A DNA stretch of 64,000 nt from Ktedonobacter sp. SOSP1-85 (GCF_016587415.1 NZ_BNJI01000003.1:992001-1056000), one strand, 5' to 3'. Counted from the first letter of the stretch, positions 8,480 to 17,757 are shown. A program made the numbers and translations. Notes: generated from the sequence alone by a model not told the origin.

Positions 8480-9695
8480 ATGTGGTTTGCAGGAATCGAT
8501 TGGGCAGATACCCATCACGACATTCTCGTCCTCGATGAACGAGGGCAAAAGCTCGCCTCGTTTCGAATCATGCACACGCCAAAAGGACTCGACGAATTGA
8601 CCAGCCGACTGACAGCCATTTGTGGTCCAGAGCACAAGGCGGAGCTGGCGTGCCTGATCGAGACCAATCATGGATTGCTGATTACACACTTGTTGGAAGC
8701 TGGTTTTGCCGTCTATCCGGTCAACCCCAAAACGGTGGATCGCAAACGCTCGGCATCGGGAGCCAAAACGGACCAGATTGATGCCTATCTGCTGGCGAAA
8801 CACGGCAGATCGGAGGTGGCTGATCTGAGACGACTGGAACCCGATAGCCCCTTGATTGCCGAACTCAAAGTCTTGACACGCGATCAAGATGGCTTGATCC
8901 AGATGCAAACCCGTCTGGTCAATCAACTCACCGCCTGTCTCAAAGCGTACTACCCGGTTGCGCTCACCCTTTTTACCAAGGTGCAACAACCTTCGACCTT
9001 GCAGTTCTTGCTCACCTATCCGACCCCGCAGGAGGCGATGAATGCTTCGTGTGAAGAGATTGCTGAGCTGTTGAAAAGCACTGGGCATCCAACGCCAAAG
9101 AAGACCGCGGCCTCGATTGTGCACCAGATGCATCAGCCCCAGTTGACTGCCGATGAAGTGATGGGCAGGACCCGCATCGCGCTTGTTGATCGCTCTGATC
9201 CGCCAATTGCAGCCCGTGATGGAAGAGATTGCCGCCTATGATCAGGAGATCGAGCGCCTTTTTTTGATGCATGCTGACAGTCATCTCTTTCGCACGCTGC
9301 CTCGTGCAGGCAAGCGGATTGCCCCACGACTGTTGGCAGAAATCGGGGATGATCGCTCGCGCTATGCGGATGCTGCCAGTTTGCAAGCCTTGGCTGGTAC
9401 CTCGCCGGTGCCCTATGAAAGTGGCAACTATGCCAAAGCGCATCGGCGCTATGCCTGCATCAAGCCGTTGCGCAACGTGCTGCAGCAGTTTGCCTGGCAA
9501 AGCACTCAGACCGAAGCTTGGGCCAGCGAGTACTATGAGCGCAAACGTCGGGAAGGCAAAAGCCACAGCGTCGCTGTCCGCGCGCTGGCCAATGTCTGGG
9601 GACGCATTCTCTTTGCGCTGTGGCTCAAAAGAGAAGCCTACCAGCCTACGATCTTTGAACACGCCAGACGCCTGCATGCGCCTCGTGCGGCGTGA
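8480..9695 (+). pseudogene. IS110-family transposase, frameshifted
   Basis: The N-terminal RuvC-like DEDD domain is clear: GIDWADTHHD (D), IETNHG (E) and GAKTDQIDAYLLAKHG (D...D). The C-terminal Transposase_20 domain with the serine-bearing region reads PRAGKRIAPRLLAEIG and QALAGTSPVPYESG. The two halves are in different frames. Frame 2 is read to about 9173-9178 and frame 3 afterwards. Adding two bases (GC) inside the CGCA at 9173-9176 restores a smooth ...TRASRLLIALIRQL. The start at 8480 follows AGGAGG at 8466-8471. IS110 is not known to use programmed frameshifting, so this copy is probably dead or contains a sequence error. Confidence 0.85.
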
Positions 9696-9788
9696 GTGCT
9701 GAATCGACCACAGAAAAGCGAAGCGCTCTTCCTCCCAGGCAAAACAGGCGCCTGTTTTTTGCCTTTCAACTCGGCATGCCTTTTTTTG

Positions 9789-9850
9789 ACCACGCAAGCT
9801 CAGGCGTGTCAAGGAAAGCGCAGCGGCTTGACACGCCTGAGCGGCGTGGT
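9789..9850. repeat. Interrupted long hairpin downstream of the IS110 transposase
   Basis: A 16-bp perfect inverted repeat (9798-9813 with 9827-9842) is enclosed by a second 7-bp pair (9789-9795 with 9844-9850). It lies about 95 bp past the transposase stop, where the right end of the element is expected. It may be an end structure or a terminator. Confidence 0.55.
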
Positions 9851-10128
9851 ACACTCCTTCATGCCGTGTTGAAAGCATCCTTCTTCCCCCTGTCTTCTTC
9901 ATGTTTGCCTGGTTTTAAATTGGTCATTTTAGGGTTTGACATAGAGAGTCTTTCTTCATTATGCGCTGTATTATAAACAATCAAGCTAAGAGCGCACTGA
10001 GGAAGAGCTGAACTGATGCTGAAAAAACGTTGAATGGCAATCTTATCTTGAGCTACGCTCATTCTCAGGAGAAAAAGAGACAGTTTCACGCTCGCCTCAT
10101 GCGAAGATTGCCATTCAGCCGAAAAAAA
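9851..10128. other. Intergenic with a 14-bp inverted repeat
   Basis: No convincing gene is present. A 14-bp perfect inverted repeat (10031-10044 with 10104-10117) encloses 59 nt. Its origin is unclear; it could be the ends of a tiny element or one RNA stem. Confidence 0.35.
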
Positions 10129-10156
10129 GCCGCAGGATAGCAAGCTATCCTGCGGC
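10122..10156 (-). terminator. Intrinsic terminator on the minus strand
   Basis: A 12-bp perfect stem (10129-10140 with 10145-10156) has a 4-nt loop. It is followed on the minus strand by seven U (10128-10122). It is placed to stop transcripts from the small gene at 10279-10506. Confidence 0.85.
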
Positions 10157-10200
10157 CCTCAAATTAGACGTTGCCTTAAAGAGGCAAGCGTGACAACGTT

Positions 10201-10255
10201 GCTAAAGCACGCGTCTACATATGATGTGCCATGATATGTAGACGCGTGCTTTAGC
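10201..10255. repeat. 22-bp perfect hairpin sharing its core with 21101-21165
   Basis: Arms 10201-10222 and 10234-10255 pair perfectly. The stem core ACGCGTCTACATAT is identical to that of the hairpin at 21101-21165, so the two are copies of one repeat family and not independently evolved terminators. Confidence 0.75.
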
Positions 10256-10278
10256 ATGGTCGGCTGGAACGCTATAAC

Positions 10279-10506
10279 CTACTCTTTTGGCTTCTGCTGC
10301 CGTTTCACTCGCTGAATAGCCTCGCGCATCTCCTTTTCGGCCTGCTCGCGGCTGATAGGCTCCTCATCCTCTAACTCCTCGGAGGCCATCTGTTGCGCGG
10401 CGCGCTTGGAGGCGTTGCGAATCTCTTGCTGCTCTTGCTTGCGGGTCGCCTCATCAACAGGCTCTTCTGGCTTATATGGCTTAATTTGCTCTTTATCTTG
10501 AGACAT
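10279..10506 (-). CDS. Small highly charged hypothetical protein
   Basis: This is a 75-aa protein without Cys and without a membrane segment. It is dominated by Glu, Lys, Gln and Arg (for example EATRKQEQQEIRNASKRAA), and predicted by eye to be helical or disordered. The start at 10506 is preceded by AAGGAAAG; an upstream in-frame ATG at 10551 lacks a site. No family is recognised. Two hairpins follow the stop codon, the second a canonical terminator, which supports a real transcript. Confidence 0.6.
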   Translation of the reverse strand: MSQDKEQIKPYKPEEPVDEATRKQEQQEIRNASKRAAQQMASEELEDEEPISREQAEKEMREAIQRVKRQQKPKE

Positions 10507-10734
10507 ATCTTTCCTTTTCATTTTTGACTTGATGTTTTGGACTTCACACAACGGCCAGCGGCTTCACCGACTATTGGGTGATTAATACAGGTGACACGAA
10601 ACCTTTATTTAAAGGGTTACTCAAAAGGAAGCTCTTATGTAAGGCCCGCTACTGACGTACGCAGTTACTTGCACATGATACTCTACTCTGAGCGTCGCAG
10701 GCGCGAAGGGATAAAACGCGAAGAGCAGATGTGC

Positions 10735-10862
10735 TATAATAGGAAACGGTGAAGCAGCGAGGAATCAGACGATACACCCATCTCCACAGACGCGAGGACT
10801 TAGTGTGCTCGACCCGCTTCCGTCTTTCAATGCTGAAAGGCCCACAGGCTAGCCCCTTTTTT
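10735..10862 (+). ncRNA. Candidate small RNA or leader upstream of the FUSC gene
   Basis: A perfect TATAAT at 10735-10740 is followed by about 115 nt that can form several short stems: GGTG near 10748 with CACC near 10778, CGAG/CTCG near 10793 and 10818, and CTTTCA/TGAAAG at 10824-10839. They are followed by a GC-rich segment and six T at 10857-10862. No -35 box is convincing. It matches no riboswitch class I can recognise. It could be a short RNA or an attenuated leader of the transporter that begins at 10968. Confidence 0.35.
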
Positions 10863-10967
10863 GACCTGTCTTTAGCCTGCCTTTTTATAGGCATAGGCGC
10901 TGGTGCCCTCATGTTATTAGAAGTTTCTATTTTCTACTCAATAAAGTTATAAGAAGATGACTAGAAG

Positions 10968-13199
10968 ATGAATAATTATCGGCTTTTTTCCTCTATACAA
11001 CAGCAGGCCCGGCAAGCATGGAATGCCAGTTTACAGCATGTGCGTGCAACCTTAATTTTTGATAAAGCCGCGCTCCAGAACGGCGTCCGTATGTCCGTTA
11101 TCAATATTACGCCCATTGTTATTGGGGCCATCACCGGGCACCTCTCGCTTGGAATTATGGCCTTTTTGAGCGCGCTTTATGTGGCTCTGGCCGATGTTGG
11201 CGGCGCTTATCGTGATCGCGCCCTGGCAATGGTGAGCGCGGCTGTGTTTATGACCATTACGGCCTTTATCGCTACCATTGTTGGCGCTAATCCCTGGCTG
11301 GTAACGCTGCTCATGTTTGTCTGGGCCTTTGGCGGCAGCATGCTAGGTGTCTACGGCAACCTGGCCAGCAAAGTCAGTTTCTCCGTGATCGGTATCTTTA
11401 TTCTGCTGATGGGACAACCAACAGGCTTGGCAGATGCCTGGCTACGTGTCCTGGCCTTCGTTGTTGGTGGAGCATGGTCGCTAGGTGTCTCGCTCTGGCT
11501 CTGGCCATTGCGCCCCTTCCAGCCCGCCAGGCAGGCCGTAGGCGACTATTATTTGGCTCTAGGTGCCTTACTGCGCAAAATCTGTCACGGGCAAACGAAT
11601 CAACATTGGAGCCTGGAAGTCAAAGTCGAGCGCACCCGCCTTTTGGAGGCACGGACTAAGGCACGTCAGATCGTTGTCGCCAGGCGCACCCAGCGCGCGG
11701 ACGCCAACCCCATTCCCCAGCGCCTGCTCATGCTCTCACTCCAGGCGGATAAGCTGGTGGAGACCGTTATCGCCCTGGCGGAAGAGCTGCGCTTGGTCAG
11801 TGAGCAGCACAGCTCCCTGGTAGAGCGCCCGGAGTTCACACACACCCTCGAAGCATGCTCGACCTTGCTTGATAAGCTCGCACATACTATCATTGATGAG
11901 CGACAGAAGCTTCAGGCCGCAGACCTGGAAGAGCTACTGGTCGTCTTAGCAACACAAGAACAGGCGCTACGCACATCCCTGCCCACACTCCTTAACGACT
12001 ATCAGGCGCTTATCAATACGCGCAATCTGGCCAACCTGCTCAAGCGCATGGCACGGCTGGTCCGCGAGGCTCAGGAGACGCTGACGCATACCAGGCATGT
12101 CGAACTATATAGAGACACAAACGCACTACAGAAGGCGCATCCCCGCCTTCGCTCATGGAAGGCACTCGCACACGAGAAGTACACACTCTTTAGAGCCAAC
12201 CTGACACCACACTCGCTGACTTTCCGTCATGCACTCCGTCTGGGCGCCATCAGTGCGGTTGCGGTCGCTATCACCAAGTTCTTGCACATCCCTTATGGCT
12301 ATTGGATTGCCCTGACGATTCTCTTCATTCTCAAGCCCGACTATGGCTCGACACGCGAGCGCGGCTTTCAGCGTATGGGAGGAACGGTGCTTGGCGGGAT
12401 CCTGGGTATCGCCCTAACTACCATACACAACCCGGTCCTACTCATGTTGGCCCTAACCGCCGTGGCCTTCTTCTGCTTTGCACACCAGAATGGCAACCAT
12501 GTGCTTTTCATCCAGTTTCTTACCATGCTGGTCGTCATCATGATCAACCTGGGTACACCCAACGACTGGCCGGTGGCCCTTATTCGCATCGGCAACACAC
12601 TGCTGGGTGGTGGCATGGGCATCCTGGCAGGCTACCTCTTCTGGCCTCAATGGGAGCGCGAACGCATACCAGAGCAACTGGGCCGCACCATCGCCGCTAA
12701 CCGCGCCTATATCGCCAGCGTCCTGGCAGCCTATATCACTCATGGCGAGAAGAGTAGCGAACGTGAAGCGGTTCGCCAGGCCAGCATGGCCGCCTACCTG
12801 GAAAATGTCAACGCCGCCGCTGCCCTACAGCGTATGCTGAGCGAGCCTAAGACCCACCAGGAAGATGTAGAACTCTTCTACACCCTGGTCAACTACAATC
12901 AGCGTGTCTGCGATAGCGCGACCGCCCTAGCGGTACATATTCCCAGCAAGCAGACCCAGCAACAAGCAGAACAGCTCAAACGCTTCGCTAGCCAGATCGA
13001 ATGGATCCTGCGCGATGTGGAAACAGCGACCCGTAGCGCCAGGACTGCTCTCATCGATCTAACGCTTAAAGAGAGCCTGCACGAGGTGCTTGTCTCCCTC
13101 CAACAACTAACCACAGCCACGCCAGAGCAGCCACACACTATGGATCAACACGCACATCTCGAGGAGCATGACGCTGCTGAGACACACATCTACATATAA
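10968..13199 (+). CDS. FUSC-family inner-membrane protein (aromatic-acid-exporter-like)
   Basis: This 743-aa protein has the duplicated architecture of the YccS/FUSC family. An N-terminal block of about six membrane helices spans roughly residues 35-190. A long helical cytoplasmic region (about 190-410) follows. A second six-helix block is at about 420-560, and a cytoplasmic tail completes it. The second block contains the typical ILKPDYGSTRERGFQRMGGT motif. Relatives such as AaeB export hydroxylated aromatic acids; the substrate here is unknown. It is preceded by a possible small RNA. The iron-uptake operon starts about 190 bp downstream behind its own promoter, so co-transcription is not required. 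Confidence 0.85.
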   Translation: MNNYRLFSSIQQQARQAWNASLQHVRATLIFDKAALQNGVRMSVINITPIVIGAITGHLSLGIMAFLSALYVALADVGGAYRDRALAMVSAAVFMTITAFIATIVGANPWLVTLLMFVWAFGGSMLGVYGNLASKVSFSVIGIFILLMGQPTGLADAWLRVLAFVVGGAWSLGVSLWLWPLRPFQPARQAVGDYYLALGALLRKICHGQTNQHWSLEVKVERTRLLEARTKARQIVVARRTQRADANPIPQRLLMLSLQADKLVETVIALAEELRLVSEQHSSLVERPEFTHTLEACSTLLDKLAHTIIDERQKLQAADLEELLVVLATQEQALRTSLPTLLNDYQALINTRNLANLLKRMARLVREAQETLTHTRHVELYRDTNALQKAHPRLRSWKALAHEKYTLFRANLTPHSLTFRHALRLGAISAVAVAITKFLHIPYGYWIALTILFILKPDYGSTRERGFQRMGGTVLGGILGIALTTIHNPVLLMLALTAVAFFCFAHQNGNHVLFIQFLTMLVVIMINLGTPNDWPVALIRIGNTLLGGGMGILAGYLFWPQWERERIPEQLGRTIAANRAYIASVLAAYITHGEKSSEREAVRQASMAAYLENVNAAAALQRMLSEPKTHQEDVELFYTLVNYNQRVCDSATALAVHIPSKQTQQQAEQLKRFASQIEWILRDVETATRSARTALIDLTLKESLHEVLVSLQQLTTATPEQPHTMDQHAHLEEHDAAETHIYI

Positions 13200-13252
13200 A
13201 ATGGTACGGGGACACTGGGAATGCCGCTATGTCGGCCTAAGTATACGTGCCC

Positions 13253-13341
13253 TTGACTTTCATCACAACGCTGTGTTAATATCCGACCCGTGGACTCAGA
13301 TATTAGTGTGCCCTAATATCCAATCCATTGAGTCGGATATT
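13253..13341 (+). promoter_or_regulatory. Promoter and dyad operator region of the efe iron operon
   Basis: TTGACT (13253-13258) and TTAATA (13276-13281) are 17 nt apart. The -10 overlaps AATATCCGAC (13278-13287), whose exact complement lies at 13332-13341. Between them sits the palindrome ATATTAG-N6-CTAATAT (13300-13319). The dyads beside the -10 suggest metal-dependent repression of the iron genes, as by a Fur or DtxR/IdeR-type regulator. Which protein binds is inference. Confidence 0.6.
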
Positions 13342-13387
13342 TCTAACGCCGGACTCCTCGGCAAAAAATATTAAAGAGGCTTTCAAA

Positions 13388-14542
13388 ATGATGTTAGTCA
13401 AGCAGCGTATGCTTCTCCTTATCCTACTTCTATGCGGTCTTCCGCTGGTATTGCTCGCGGCCTGTGGCTCGACTAGCGACAGCAATAAGACAGGCAGTAA
13501 GAACACGGTTACGATCAACGCCTATGATAACTATTTTGATCCCAAAACCATTAATGTTACAGCCAATCAGCCCGTTGAAGTAACCTTTGTTAATAAAGGC
13601 ACCAATGTGCACATTGTCGAGATCAAGGGCCTGATTGCCGAAACCACGATGCAGCCAGGCGAAAAGAAGACCTTCACCATTACGCCACAACAGCGCTCTT
13701 ACAAGCTCTACGATGAACTCTATGTCAGTAAGGGCATGGAAGGCGCCTTCACTGGTACCGATAAGGCAATTTCTTCAAACAATGCGCCGTCTGGCAATGT
13801 GCAGAACGCCAAGATTAAGAACGCAGTTGAGACATACCGACAATACGTTATCCAGCAGACAGATGGTCTAGTTACAAGTACGCAGCAGTTCAACGATGCC
13901 ATTAACGCGGGCGACCTCAATAAAGCAAAGGTGCTCTACGCGCCGACGCGTGAGTATTATGAGCGTATCGAACCCATCGCCTCAAGTTTTGGCAATCTCG
14001 ATCCCGGCATCGATGCCCGCGAGGGTGATGTCCTTGATGAGCAGTGGACCGGTTTCCATCGTATCGAGAAGGCACTATGGGTCGATGGAAAGACCACAGG
14101 CCTTAAAACATATACCGACCAGTTGCTGAAGAACGTCAAAGACTTGCGCCATAATTTGGATGGGATTAAACTGGTACCAACCGATATTATTGATGGCGCG
14201 GTTTCCCTGCTCAGCGAGGCCTCGCATACCAAAATCACTGGTGAAGAGGATCGCTACTCGCATACCGACCTGTATGACCTGGCGGCCAATGTCGAGGGTT
14301 CGCAGGTAGCCTTCAACAGCTTCAAAGACTACCTGAGCGAAAAAAATCCTGGCCTGCAACAGGATATCGCTGGCAAATTCCAGAAAGTGCAGGACGTACT
14401 CAAACCATTTCGTACCGATAAGGGGTTCATGGACTACGCCACTCTCAAGGACGGAGATAAGCGCGCAATTGCCCAGAGTATTGACGATGCGGGCGAATCC
14501 CTTTCCAAAGTCGCAGTCACTCTTCCCAAAACAGCCGACTAA
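13388..14542 (+). CDS. efeO: EfeO-type iron-uptake lipoprotein (cupredoxin plus imelysin)
   Basis: The 384-aa protein is exported and lipid-anchored: a hydrophobic signal ends in the lipobox LLAAC (Cys near residue 25). A cupredoxin-like domain follows (about 40-130, INAYDNYFDPKTINV). Then comes an M75/imelysin domain with the metal-binding HxxE as FHRIEKALW. EfeO is the periplasmic or surface component that passes iron to the EfeU permease. It lies upstream of efeB and efeU, the usual partners. AAAGAGG precedes the ATG at 13388; the earlier in-frame start at 13328 would bury the signal peptide and is rejected. Confidence 0.92.
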   Translation: MMLVKQRMLLLILLLCGLPLVLLAACGSTSDSNKTGSKNTVTINAYDNYFDPKTINVTANQPVEVTFVNKGTNVHIVEIKGLIAETTMQPGEKKTFTITPQQRSYKLYDELYVSKGMEGAFTGTDKAISSNNAPSGNVQNAKIKNAVETYRQYVIQQTDGLVTSTQQFNDAINAGDLNKAKVLYAPTREYYERIEPIASSFGNLDPGIDAREGDVLDEQWTGFHRIEKALWVDGKTTGLKTYTDQLLKNVKDLRHNLDGIKLVPTDIIDGAVSLLSEASHTKITGEEDRYSHTDLYDLAANVEGSQVAFNSFKDYLSEKNPGLQQDIAGKFQKVQDVLKPFRTDKGFMDYATLKDGDKRAIAQSIDDAGESLSKVAVTLPKTAD

Positions 14543-14551
14543 GATCTTATT

Positions 14552-14625
14552 CCGAAACCCAACGTCACTTGCGTGACTAGCGCTTCCCCCATTCGGGGAC
14601 AAGCGCGCTCAGGGTTTCGTTTCGG
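14552..14625 (+). other. Three-way-junction RNA structure between efeO and efeB
   Basis: The 124-nt gap folds neatly. Closing stem CGAAACCC/GGGTTTCG pairs 14553-14560 with 14612-14619. GTCAC-TTGC-GTGAC forms at 14564-14577. A longer hairpin at 14580-14606 has an inner CCCC/GGGG. An alternative closing pair, CCGAAAC (14552-14558) with GTTTCGG (14619-14625), competes with the first. It may modulate message stability or efeB translation. Confidence 0.45.
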
Positions 14626-14666
14626 AGAAGAAGTAAGCGAGAAGTAAAGAGAGATGGTAGAAGTAC

Positions 14667-15932
14667 ATGAGTGAGAAGACTGGCCAAAAATTTAATCGGC
14701 GCAATATGCTGATCTCCGCCAGCGCGGCTGGAGCAGGCCTGGTCCTGGGTGGAGGAGGCGGCTATGCGCTAGCTCACACGCAAGGACAGCAAGCAATGCA
14801 ACAGACGAGTAACAACGACATCATCTCCTTTTATGGAGAGAAACAGGCAGGAATCACAACACCTCAACAGGATCATCTCCACTTCGCCGCCTTTAACCTG
14901 ACAACTCAAGATCGCAACGAGGTCGCCAGTCTCCTGCGCATCTGGACGGTGGCAGCGGCAGCTATGACCTCGGGCAAGCCTATTGGCGAGGGCACATTTC
15001 CAGATCATGCTCCACCTCCCGATACTGGTGAGGCGCTGGACCTGCCCGCTGCCAACCTGACCATCACCTTTGGCTTTGGCCCAACCCTCTTCACCAAAGA
15101 TGGGAAAGATCGCTATGGGCTGGCTGCACGCAGACCAGAGGCCCTGGTGGATCTTCCCTCAATGGCTGGAGACGCCCTCGACCCCAACCGCTCGGGCGGC
15201 GATCTCTGTGTACAGGCCTGCTCAGATAATCCCCTGGTCGCCTTCCATGCTGTGCGCAACCTGGCCCGCCAGGCTCGCGGACTCGCAATCATCCGCTGGT
15301 CGCAGCTAGGCTTTAACCGCACAGCCAGTACCAGCACTCAACAGGAAACGCCACGCAACTTGATGGGCTTCAAGGATGGCACTAATAACCTGAAGGTTGA
15401 AGATCCCGCACTTATGGATCAACATGTTTGGACTGGCAACGAGGACGCGTCCTGGATGCGTGGCGGCTCCTACCTGGTCGCGCGCCGCATTCGTATGCAC
15501 CTGGAGTCATGGGACCGCGACTTTCTGGCCGACCAGGAGAAGGTCTTCGGCCGGAGGAAGGTCTCGGGGGCGCCCCTGACCGGCAAACAGGAGTTTGATG
15601 CCGTCGATTTGACCGCCAAGCACCCGGATGGGACCTCCATCATCGCTACCAATGCACATATTCGCCTGGCGAGAGAAGATGACAACATCCGCATCCTGCG
15701 CCGTGGCTACTCATTCACGGATGGCATGGATAAAGTGACGGGCGAATTGGACGCCGGCCTCTTCTTCATCGCCTTCCAGCGCGACCCGCGCAAGCAATTT
15801 ATCCCCTTGCAACAGAAGCTAGGCCAGCGGGACCTGCTCAACGAATACATCACCCATAATGGGAGCGCGATTTTTGCCTGCCCTCCAGGGACACGACCGG
15901 GAGGCTTCATAGGAGAGACGCTCTTTGCTTAA
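14667..15932 (+). CDS. efeB: EfeB-type Dyp peroxidase with Tat signal
   Basis: This 421-aa heme peroxidase of the DyP family acts outside the membrane in the EfeUOB system, where it is proposed to oxidise ferrous iron or extract iron from heme. The N-terminus is a twin-arginine signal (FNRRNMLIS) followed by a hydrophobic stretch. The DyP hallmark GxxDG appears as GFKDGTNN. The proximal-heme His region appears as TNAHIRLA. It sits between efeO and efeU in one orientation with 28-124 bp gaps, so the three are one operon. Confidence 0.93.
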   Translation: MSEKTGQKFNRRNMLISASAAGAGLVLGGGGGYALAHTQGQQAMQQTSNNDIISFYGEKQAGITTPQQDHLHFAAFNLTTQDRNEVASLLRIWTVAAAAMTSGKPIGEGTFPDHAPPPDTGEALDLPAANLTITFGFGPTLFTKDGKDRYGLAARRPEALVDLPSMAGDALDPNRSGGDLCVQACSDNPLVAFHAVRNLARQARGLAIIRWSQLGFNRTASTSTQQETPRNLMGFKDGTNNLKVEDPALMDQHVWTGNEDASWMRGGSYLVARRIRMHLESWDRDFLADQEKVFGRRKVSGAPLTGKQEFDAVDLTAKHPDGTSIIATNAHIRLAREDDNIRILRRGYSFTDGMDKVTGELDAGLFFIAFQRDPRKQFIPLQQKLGQRDLLNEYITHNGSAIFACPPGTRPGGFIGETLFA

Positions 15933-15960
15933 GACCCTGGAGAAGGAGTAATCTGTAGTA

Positions 15961-16827
15961 ATGCTCGCTAATTTCTTACCAACGTTTGTCCTGTTCCTAC
16001 GTGAGGGGCTGGAGGCCAGTATGATCGTGAGTATCCTGCTCACCTCACTGCGCCAGCTCAAAATGACGCGTTATAATACCTCAGTCTGGCTTGGCGTGGG
16101 CCTGGCCCTGCTCGGCTCGTTCGCGGTCGCGGCCCTACTCAAGACCGTCAGTAGCCTCTTCAGCCCTGACTTCCTCAGCATCTTCAAAACCGTTACCTAT
16201 TTCATTGCCGTCGTCATTATTACATGGATGACGTTCTGGGTTCAGCACCATAGCCGTACCCTCAAGCAAGAATTAACCGCCCAGGCCAGCGCGGCAAGCT
16301 CCGGCTTCGCCCTGGGCCTGCTCGCCTTTAGCACCGTGGGGCGCGAGGGCATCGAAACAGCTATCTTTACCCTGGCCTTCGCCTTCCAGGCCGATACACA
16401 GATCCTCCTCCTTGGAGCCTTATTGGGAGTCCTGGTCGCCATCGCCCTGGGTGTACTCATCTATCGCTTTGGCTACCGCCTGAACTACCGCATCTTCTTC
16501 CGCGTCATGGGTATTCTCCTGCTAGTCATGGCGGCTGGCTTGTTTAGCAACTTTATTCAGGGTGCCCAGGACGCCGGATGGATTACCTTCGGAACCACCC
16601 AGGTCTGGGATACCAGTAGCATCGATTGGCTCAGCGAGAATAAAAGCATTATTGGTAGCTTGTTGCATATCTTCACAGGCTATACCGAGAACACAAGCAT
16701 CCTACAAATTATAGGCTTCGTTGTCTACCTGGCTATCGCGGGCAGCTTCTTCTGGCGCATGACCCGCAACCAGAAACGCAGCCTCCCCAGTGCCACACCA
16801 GAACAGGCTGCAACGCTCAAAGGATAA
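15961..16827 (+). CDS. efeU: EfeU/FTR1-family iron permease
   Basis: This 288-aa polytopic membrane protein has about seven helices. The two REGxE iron-binding motifs of the FTR1/EfeU family are present: LREGLEA near residue 20 in helix 1 and REGIET near residue 130 in helix 4. It moves iron across the cytoplasmic membrane, supplied by EfeO and EfeB encoded just upstream. AAGGAG lies 12 nt before the ATG. The TAA stop lies at the edge of a 34-bp palindrome shared with the convergent SDR gene. Confidence 0.95.
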   Translation: MLANFLPTFVLFLREGLEASMIVSILLTSLRQLKMTRYNTSVWLGVGLALLGSFAVAALLKTVSSLFSPDFLSIFKTVTYFIAVVIITWMTFWVQHHSRTLKQELTAQASAASSGFALGLLAFSTVGREGIETAIFTLAFAFQADTQILLLGALLGVLVAIALGVLIYRFGYRLNYRIFFRVMGILLLVMAAGLFSNFIQGAQDAGWITFGTTQVWDTSSIDWLSENKSIIGSLLHIFTGYTENTSILQIIGFVVYLAIAGSFFWRMTRNQKRSLPSATPEQAATLKG

Positions 16828-16897
16828 AATGTGACAGGTAACAGAAGGGTCATGCCAGGCGGCGCCTGGCATGACCCTTCTGTTACCTGTCACATTT
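16827..16897. terminator. 34-bp perfect bidirectional terminator overlapping two stop codons
   Basis: Arms 16827-16860 and 16864-16897 are exact complements with a 3-nt loop. The last base of the efeU stop and the first bases of the convergent SDR stop lie inside the arms. AAAT and ATTT ends give a weak U-run on each strand. It is the longest perfect stem in the window. Confidence 0.8.
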
Positions 16898-17648
16898 AGC
16901 GTCCAAAGAGCCAGCCACCATTCACATTTAATACCTCGCCGGTGACAAACGAGGCCTCGGGCGAGGCCAGGTAGTGGACTGCGGCGACCACGTCGTCGAC
17001 ATGACCGCCTCTCCCTGCTGATGTCTCCTCGATGATGCCATTGATTTTCTCATCGGTCCAGGCGCCAGTAAAGCCCGTATCAGCGATATAGCCGGGGGCT
17101 ACGGCATTGACTGTGATTGATTGCGAACTCAGTTCGCGGGCAAAGCCATAGGTCAGGCCGTGCAAACCCGCCTTGGACGCGGCATAGGCGGTTGAACCGG
17201 CCCGACTTCCACCGGTGAAGGCGGCAATGGAACTAATATAAATAATACGCCCACCGGGTCGCGCCAGATAAGGACCAACGGCAACGGTCATCAGAAAGCT
17301 GCCCTTCAGATTCGCGTCAATGACCGCGTCCCACTCACGCTCGGCCTCGTCAAGCGGCATATCGGTCGTGGTGCCACGCACAAAGCCGGCCGCGTTGATT
17401 AGCACATCCACCTTGCCCCATTGCTCCACAATGTTCGATACAGTAGACTGCACCTGCTCGCGCTGGCTTACATCCGCCTGGTACCAGGAGACCTGGGAGC
17501 CAAGCTCCTCAGCCGTGGCGCGCAAGGTATCACGGTCACGCCCAATGATCGCGACCTGCTCCCCCTCCCGGGCAAAGCGTTCCGCCATCGCGCGCCCCAT
17601 GCCGCTATTCCCACCAGTAATAATAATCCTACGTCCCTGCTGATTCAT
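16896..17648 (-). CDS. SDR-family NAD(P)-dependent oxidoreductase
   Basis: This 250-aa classical short-chain dehydrogenase/reductase has the cofactor motif TGGNSGMG at residues 12-19, the NAG-equivalent INAAG, the catalytic Ser in YISSIAAF, and YAASK holding the catalytic Tyr and Lys. The C-terminal GEVLNVNGGW is typical. The substrate is unknown. It is divergent from a LysR regulator gene with a 109-bp shared promoter region, a common regulator-target arrangement, so the LysR protein probably controlled it. That regulator is now frameshifted. Confidence 0.9.
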   Translation of the reverse strand: MNQQGRRIIITGGNSGMGRAMAERFAREGEQVAIIGRDRDTLRATAEELGSQVSWYQADVSQREQVQSTVSNIVEQWGKVDVLINAAGFVRGTTTDMPLDEAEREWDAVIDANLKGSFLMTVAVGPYLARPGGRIIYISSIAAFTGGSRAGSTAYAASKAGLHGLTYGFARELSSQSITVNAVAPGYIADTGFTGAWTDEKINGIIEETSAGRGGHVDDVVAAVHYLASPEASFVTGEVLNVNGGWLFGR

Positions 17649-17757
17649 TTTTTCCCTCCTCGACTACAAAAACTTGTAGGCTTAGCATAAGAGAAAACAT
17701 CTTATCTGTCCAATATATAAATTGTGTTATACTTATATGTAGGAGATATAAATACCT

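Noticed and set aside
9012..9902. Long minus-strand open frame (296 aa) opposite the IS110 transposase
   Set aside because: It is antisense to a well-supported transposase, matches no family and has no ribosome site; a GC-bias shadow. The same applies to the frame at 8243-9133.
10749..10952. A 67-aa plus-strand frame before the FUSC gene
   Set aside because: The sequence is unlike a protein, has no ribosome site and falls in the putative structured RNA.
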